The notes beneath the pieces were generated by a model. The model was not told the DNA's origin. It saw only the letters and a list, made by a program, of their open reading frames with translations, and did no database searches. From contig NC_091967.1 of the NCBI RefSeq assembly GCF_036711975.1, positions 13,516,001 to 13,580,000 on the forward strand: a DNA stretch of 64,000 bases, in the 5' to 3' direction. This DNA comes from Onthophagus taurus (taxonomy: Eukaryota > Arthropoda > Insecta > Coleoptera > Scarabaeidae). Numbering within the stretch: the stretch's first letter is position 1; every line of letters starts with the position of its first letter. Positions 28,201-37,200 of this stretch are shown piece after piece. The position numbers and the translations under genes are program-made.

Positions 28201-31200
28201 AGTGAAAAGTATATGCACGGGAAGAGTCTTAAACACTTAGGTACCAAAGTGTATTGAAAAACCACTGCCGTAAAATCTCGAACAGTACAACCGCGGTTTG
28301 TCTAAATGAGTACAAAATGATCTAAACGGCACGATCTGTTGATAAATTGTGAACCTAATGGGATGTACTTTATCTCTCAATTTTTTTTCACGGTCTGGTT
28401 TGATTGAAATGTTTCCTTTGAAAACACAGCCGAAATAGCTCAGTTGGGAGAGCGTTAGACTGAAGATCTAAAGGTCCCCGGTTCAATCCCGGGTTTCGGC
28501 AAAAAGTATTTTTTTTTATTACGATAACAAAAACTTTTCGGATATTTTTATTGCGAGTTTATTCTTATAAATTCCACCTTCTTGGAAAGTAGAAGCATGA
28601 GAGTGGCATATGTAGAAAAAGGTCAAATTTTGGTTTCTGAAAGTTGCACCATCATTATTCAAACGTCACGTACATCAATTGAAAACATAACTAACTCTCT
28701 AATTTTACTAGATTCCTTGCTGGAAGCATTGAAAAGTTTTAAAAAGTGTATCTCCTGTCCGATTATCTCTGTGTCATCCACAAATGCAAACCCAAAACCA
28801 ACGCCCAAGAAAACGAAATATTCAACCTAATCCAACAATTCCATAACCAACAACACTATCCTTTCACAGATCTCCACCTAATTACACCAGCCACCATTAA
28901 TATGATTATAAAATAGCTCAAACCGTTCAAAGCTCCCATTAACAACACACCAAATATCCTTCTTTAAAACCTCCCAAAAAGACCATAACCTGTTTTTCAC
29001 TGCCTGGTAATCTTCTATACTCATCCCTAAACCCAACAAAAACTAAACAATCCCACCAAGCTACCATCAACAACACGGTCATATGCGCGTACTCTAGAGA
29101 CCCAAAAATCGAAACCCATTACCAAAAACTGTAGCCCGCCAGAATCTCAGTCCTTCCAAAAATTTAAAAGATTTACCTTTCCTGCTACATTCAAAACTAC
29201 ATATCTAAGATCAAAATCTTACTAACAAATAACTCCTTTACTATTGCCACCCACCCATCCGTAACCTACTTACCGTATTTTCTCGAATCTTATCCGCACT
29301 CGAATCTAATCTCTAATCCGCAGCCCGATTTTAAAAATGCATAGTGGTAAAAAAATTTTGTTTGCGAATGTAATCCGCATCTTTCTTAGAGCAATTCGAC
29401 AACACCAAAACGATGCGATGCTTGTGTGAATTCCGTTCATATACTGCCCTCGTAGTAGCTCGAACGTGGTGTGTGCTTAATTATACATATAATAGCGTAA
29501 TTATAAAAAAAAGTAGCAAAAATCTAAAAGGTTCTTCTATACAGCAAAGTTTAAAGAGATGTTATTAAGTTAGCGTTAAGGAAATCGAAAAGCTGGTACA
29601 ATTTTTGCTGTTAATGAGAGTAACGTTGCGGCTGTTGCGGAAAGACAAGGTAGCTATTGTAGACTGTGAGACATCGTGCAAAAAATTTACCGGGCCAAAG
29701 AAGAGATGATTTCATAAAATTGACGAGGCAGTTTTCTAGTTCTCTCAAGAAAAACGAAAGGAGGGACTAAAAAATTTTTAATACTAGCTAAGGTTGGACT
29801 GTGGGATTTATGCGCCGAATGGTGTTATCGTTGAGGCGCAGAACTACAATTTCCCAAAAGCTCCTAATGATTTTCAAGAAAATTTCAATTTGCCTCAAAC
29901 TTAATTACACACTGGAAAGAAGAGGTGTGTGGGAAATTTCTTTATAAACGAGTGGTTTCGACAAATTGGGCATAACATTGATGCTAACAGTAACAAGTGA
30001 TAGGGAAAAATTGTCGACATTATTAATATTGAGAAAAAAACCATTCTGAAATCTGAAAGACTTCCTGAATGACGTCCTAGTTAGGGCACAGCAAAAAGGA
30101 TGGATAATGGAAAAGCTGATGATGGAATGATTAAGACAACTATGGAGTCTTAGACCAGGAGGATTATTAAATAAGGATATTAATTAATCATAGACTGATT
30201 GCCCTTGGTTTAGACTTCTTGTCATGATAATAATACCTGGTGGAGTAACATCCATACTACAACCTGTGTATGTATATGTATATTAACAAACTCGAGAATT
30301 AACAAAACCGGGAGCAATTAAAGGAGCTTCTGAACTTGTTCAGTGAGTGTAGGCGACATGGAAAAGGATCCCTGAAAACAATATTATAACATCATTTAAG
30401 AAGTTTTGTATAATCCGAATTGATCCGTATTGATCCGAAGATGACGTAATATGGGAAGAAAATGATACATAAAAATGTAAATATCGTTCTAAAACCCTTA
30501 ATAAAGTGTTATTGTTATAATGTGATTTTATTTTATTATTTTCCAAATTGCAACTATACGACTGCGAATCTAATCCGCACCCGATTGTAATCCGCATTTG
30601 ATTTTAGAGCACATAAAATTTGTAAAAAAGGTGCGGATTACATTCGAGAAAATACGGTATATGGGCTGTCACTAACCTCAAAAAAGTTGCTCAGTTATCC
30701 CAAAATTTGTTGTGCCGCTCTTTTTATTTCAATTGTTACGCTTTTAATAAGAGTTTACAGGTCATATTTACAATTTTCACTTATGTACACAAAAAAAGTG
30801 TCATATACGCACGAAACTCAAATTTTGGTGTACACTAAATGTTGCATCAGTGCATCATCGTTACACTGTGACCAAAGAAAACGTTATTAATTTATAGTAA
30901 ATTTTACCATGTAATAGAGACTAATAAATACGAGGGGTTACAGTTCTGTTATGATTTGATTATATATAATATGGATTGAGCTAACTGAATATATCTACTA
31001 ACAAAAATGTGGCTCAAGGTGAATAGACGCAGATGGAAAGCGATAATGTGAAAGTGTAACAAAGATAGACATAAAACGGTACTAAACAGACGGGCGCATG
31101 CGCACAAAAGTGTCAAACCTCTTCCATTTGACGTTTATCGTTTTGTTGTGTCACAGCCAGTCACACCGTTATGTTTAAAAATGTATTGTTTCGTGTGCAA

Positions 31201-34200
31201 AGTTCGCGATAATACAGTTTCACATCACCTGTAAGTATTATATAAATGTTACTTCTAATTGATAGTTTTTTATCTTATAAATTAACACACGCCCATTATA
31301 TGTCAGTACGCTTCTATGTCTATCTTGGTTCGATCACCTTGCGCAAGCTATCTCTCTCGTTGGCTCAATCCATATTATATATAATCAAAGTGTTATGACA
31401 AAATCCGACGAACATTTTTGAACTCAACTGTCCTTTCATGTATTTTTTTTACTGCCACGATTGATTCTGATGTTACCTTTAAAAAAGCAGCCGAAATAGC
31501 TCAGTTGGGAGAGCGTTAGACTGAAGATCTAAAGGTCCCCGGTTCAATCCCGGGTTTCGGCAGAAGAATTTTTTTATTTAATAAATTATATCGGCCCATT
31601 TGAAACAGCTATAAAGTTCCTAGACCTTCTTTGCGAAGGTGAGTCAATTAATGTTTTGCTAATAAACAGCATTTTACCTGTCTTACCCTTCTTTATTGTT
31701 AACTCTTCGTTACAAACCACCGCATATCGATTCGTGTACACTCTATTGTGCTAGACGCAACCACGATTTAAAGTGAATTTTTCACCAATTTTCCACAAAC
31801 TCTCGTTTAAGGTATAATCTTTTGCCTCCTTTGGTTTAGTTTGATATAAAAGTCAAAACAAACTTCCACAATGTTAAACGGGGCTCATCAGTTTTTTAGA
31901 GATTTCTACAAGCAATAAATACGATAAAGTATACAGTAAACAGCTTTCGCTATTTGAACCAGAGAGCACCAGATAGCTGCCAGATTCTGGACAAAAGTGG
32001 CTGTTTGGCAACACATAGCTTCTATACACATCCATAACGATGCAAAAAAGGAAAAAGGATTTGCCGGAAGTATTGCTTTTTCTTGTTTTGTGGTATATCA
32101 TATGCCCACTTGTTACTAGCCAGCCTACCCAGTAAATTGCCATTTCATCTTAGCTACTTCTTGAGCATCAGTAACCTTTATTTGTCTCTTAATGTTTTCG
32201 TTTCTTATTTTATCGCGTAGTGAGAGGCTAAGCATGCATCGATCCATGGCTCTTTAAGTTGTTAAGAGTTCGTGTGCACATTCTTTAGTTATACAAGTTG
32301 TTTCCAGTCTACACTGTATTAATTAATGATCGTACCCGACGTCATCATTGCAAGTATGCAACCAATATGACAGTATTCGTATTACAATACGCAAATCGCG
32401 TTACTGGTTGCATACTTGCAATGATGACGTCGGGAACGATAATTAATTAACACACTGTATATGTTTGTACAGGCAGGATATACGTGTTATATACCTTTTG
32501 CTTCAGATTTATAGGGATGGTATCCTTTCTTAGAATGTGACTCAATTTGCCAAGAGTTATCTATGAAAGTAGTATGTACCTTGTGATTTCTACGTGTTGG
32601 TTTTCTTTTCACAGTCTAATAGTATGAACGAAGTATGTGTATTCGTTTACACATTCTATGTTATTATTCTGTATATATATGTTGGTATCTTCAGAACTCA
32701 TTGTCAGTATTTTTTTTGTGTTAGCTCATGTTCAGTCTGTTCTTGCAGGTATCAGTTTTAAATCATTCAGCATTTTGTCTAGTTCTGCAATGTTGTTACC
32801 CATAGGAGTACATTATCTGCAAATTTGAGATGATTCAGTCTTAGACCATTTATGTTAATTCCTTAAGTGTTCCATTCCAATCTATCTAAGGAAGTATTTA
32901 GCTTCCTCCAGAGCTAGTGTGAACAGTTTTGGTGAATCTCTTCAATGCTTCAATTTTGTTGGTTCGTTGTTGTTTCGTTTATTTTGATGTGCATTGTAAA
33001 TATTTTCAATGATTTGAGTAAACGTTGAGTGTATTCTTGCGTTTCGTAGAATCATTAGGATTGACCATATTTCAACGGTATGAAAAGCCTTTTGGAAATC
33101 AACGAAGGCTATATCAACCCGCCTGTTCCACGGGTTGATAAAAATCAAATGTTGTACTCTAATGATAATGATATTGAAGTTGAGAAGGACTAAGGATATA
33201 TATGCTGTATCATATTCATAGTAAAAACTTGCACAGCCGAAATAGCTCAGTTGGGAGAGCGTTAGACTGAAGATCTAAAGGTCCCCGGTTCAATCCCGGG
33301 TTTCGGCAATTTAATTTTTTTTCTTGTTGGTTTTATTATTTATTTTTTATTTACTGTATATGGTTTATATAAATTGACTAATAAATTTATATAAATAACA
33401 CTCACATAATAAATCTTTTTATAACTATTATTTTTATCACAGCATTTAATCCGAAAATAAAACAAGAAAAAAATCCCTTTGGAAAGATTCCTTGAACCGT
33501 AACTAACAAGAGAAAGTTGAGAACAGTGAGGTGAAATTGATTCATTCAATTCAATTTGTTGGCGAAACGTGCCAAGGACCAAGGAAGCTATACATTAACG
33601 CCGGCGTAAATTTTGAAACATATGATGCCATTCGCCAAATAACAGTAGCACCTCAAGTATCGCTAATAGCAATAACGTCTAAATTTAAATTTGGACGACA
33701 AAAATAAAGTCCACGTTTACTTTGAAATTTTACGTTACGTCGAAATCGGTAGTTGCCAAATTTTCGGACTCCGACAATTTAATGCTGGTTAAATTTAATC
33801 CGACCGCGAGCCGCTAAAAAGAAATTTTAGAGATGAAAAGTGTTATTACAATGTTAAATTTATTATTTAAAAAAAACTTTTTCCCTTTACTTATTTATTA
33901 TAATCGTATCCATTCATAAAAGTATGACACATACTTTTCCAAACAAGAATTTCCGATTTCAGCCGACTGTGTGGAAATATTTAACCACAACAGCCGAGTG
34001 TAAATGAATCAAGTTTACTGAAATAGGATAGTTTTTATTCTAAATAGTGTTTTAAAAATGTCATCAACGAACATCGATGACCAGTTTTGCAAATTCAAAC
34101 CAGATCGAAATGTTAGTAAATTATCTGATAGGCCAATTAACGCAACTTCGTGTTTGTGTCTACGATTAAAACAATTTTATCGCTCGCTCAGATAAGATAC

Positions 34201-37200
34201 AACGCCATACAGCGATTTACTTACGAACGTAACCGACTGTTTAGTTCCTTAGTGGTAATCTCGGTAACATTCTTGGTAAATATCTAATATCAACCGTAAA
34301 AAAAAGATGTCCGAAAAGTATGAAGATTTCGGAATGGATCCTTTAGATTTATTTAAAACTGATCTTGGTCATAACGACAGTCAGGTAAGCGTTACAATTT
34401 TTTTTATTATTTACGATTATTATTATCAACGACCTTTAGAGTTCATTTTATACTGCTGATAAAAACACAAGCAGATAATTAGCGAATACTTACTTATTGG
34501 TTCTCTATATGGAATGTGTGATTTTTGACCGGAATATCATCGTTAATTGAGATTGTTAATCGTCATTATAAACGGCTTTTTATGTTGTCATAAATAAAAT
34601 GAATCGCCCTTTATACCGAAATATCATTTATTATCTTTGAAATATCAATAGTCGTATGTAAATGAGTTTTGTTAGGAAATAATCGTGATAAAGATAACAC
34701 TAAATCTTTTGTGTAAATATTTTCTATATCAATTTTAATAATTTTTATTTTTAAAACAGACTCAATTAAGAGCATTACACATGCTATCAACTGTTGCTGT
34801 AGCTTTGGACGTTGATAGAACTAGAGATGAACTTGTACCATTTTTAGAAGATTACCTTTATGAACATATTTTTGAATGCGATACTTTATTGGTTGTAATG
34901 GCTGAACAACTAGGAAAATTCGTCCCATTTATTGGTGGTCCTGATTACGCTCATCTTTTATTCCCTATGTTAACAAAATTAGCTGCTTCTGATGAAATGG
35001 AAACAGGCGAAAAAGCAGTGATGTCATTAAAAAATATTGCAAGTCAATTAAAGGAAGAACAACTTGAGCAAGATTTTATCACAGTTATCGAGCAATTAGC
35101 CCAAGCGGAATGGTTTACATCGAAATGTTCAGCAGCTCCATTATTCGCAGTAAGATTTTTGTTTCTTAAGTACATGGAATTAGCATCATGTTCAATTTAT
35201 AACTTTTCTTAGAGAATGACTTTTATGTGAATAAATTTCATTTTTTAGGTGGCATATAGAAAAGTTAGAGAACCATGTAGACAAAAATTATTAAATATGT
35301 TTTCTAATTTATTACAAGATGAATCACCTATGGTTAGAAGAGCAGCAGCTACTAGTCTAACGGATTTTATCATATACGCTGATATGGAAGAAATAAAAAA
35401 GGAATTTATTCCTAGTTTTAAAGACTTAGCTAAAGATGACCAAGTGAGTAATAACATTGATCGAAAAAAATGAATTTTTAATTTGTCACATTAATTCTTT
35501 TTTGGCATTTTTTGGTTTATTTTGATTCCCTAAGTTAAAAATATGCGTAGAAAAAATTTGGCACCCATTTTTTTTTGTGACAGAAACTTGACTGATACTT
35601 TATTTACAATTAAATTTAAAAATATGTTTCTTAAAACAAAAAGTTAAGATTTTATGGAATATTTGAAGGTTTTAAACTGGTTTTGGCGAGTCTAGCCAAA
35701 CGCCAATCTTCTGGTTCAAATTTAATATTTATCCAGTTCATGATCGAAGTCTGTGGGTGACAGAAACAACATATATAGTAGTTATATAGTAAAATAATAA
35801 TTACCATTCAGAATTCATGTGGCAAAAACCTTGTCGAACAGTATAATTATTTACACAATTTTAAACTAATCAATCCACTTTATTTTTTCAAGGATTCTGT
35901 TAGAATATTAGCAGTAAACGTAGCAATATCACTATCATTCCAATTAACAACAGATGAAATCGTAGAACATATTATGTCAACATTACAAGCACTTTGTGGT
36001 AATTTTTTTACATAAACTAATAAGTTCCAACTTATTTTTGAACTTTAATTTTAGACGATTCATCGTGGAGGGTAAGATACCGATGTGCTTTTGAAATCAA
36101 TAACATTCAATCCTCAATTGGTCCAAACTTAACACGACTCTACTTAATAGATATGTATAAATCATTAATAAGGGATACCGAAGCAAATATTAGAGAAATA
36201 TCAGCAAGAAACATAGTAAGATTTTGTCAAAATTTGCAAACATCTTATAAAGAACTAGAAAAAGAAAGTGGTGAAAATTTAGACCCGATCATTCAAAAGG
36301 AAATATTACCGCTGATTCAAGAATTAGATCAAGATCCTGCTGAGGATGTTCAAGATGGATTATATTCAGTGATAACATCTCTAAGTACTTTGTTGGGGGA
36401 AAAATGTACTAAAGATTTTTTGGTGCCGTTAATAACGCGTTGTATTGAAAACGATTCGAGTAAAGTAAAAGAAAATATCATAAATAGTTTAAATAATATT
36501 TTATGTGTGATTGGTATTGATGATCTAAGTAAAACGGTGGAAAAATTAATTTCGGATTTATTAAAAAACTCAAATACTTTATGGCGTACAAGAAGAAATT
36601 TAATAGTTACTTTAAGTCATATTGCAAAACATTCAAAACAAGAATATTTTGATGAACATTTAAAACATTTATACGTTTCTTTATTAAAAGATGCAATCAA
36701 CGGTGTTAGAAGAGTTGCACCTTTAGCTTTACCAATATTTGTGAAACATTACACAATGTCATCGTGGGGTAAAGAAAACATAATAAAAATCATATTAGAA
36801 TTAGCTGGAACTTATGGGTACCGCATCAGATTAATGTCTCTATTTTGTATTGACGAATTAGTACTTCCAACATTAGACAAAAAATCTGACGGTCTTTTAA
36901 CAACATTAAAATGTATCCAAGACGAAAATTCTTCGATAGTTTTAAACAAAATCCATAAACTGAACGAGATATTATCAAATAACTTTAATAACGTAGACAA
37001 TGAATGGTTAGATATCGTCCTTAAATATTGTGAAGACGAAAATTATTTTAACGACAACATAAAATGTTTCGCCGAAGATAGTTTCGATGATTTAAGAAAT
37101 TGCGTCGATCAACAAATAATTGCCGTTGGTAAAAATGAAATCGATAATCCAAAAGAAGAAAGTTACTTGGAAGGAATTTTATTTCTGATCGTCGTTTGCT

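Noticed and set aside
27039..33308. tRNA copies as SINE heads
   Set aside because: All are full-length, identical and end at the discriminator base with a Pol III terminator; no shared SINE body or A-rich tail follows.
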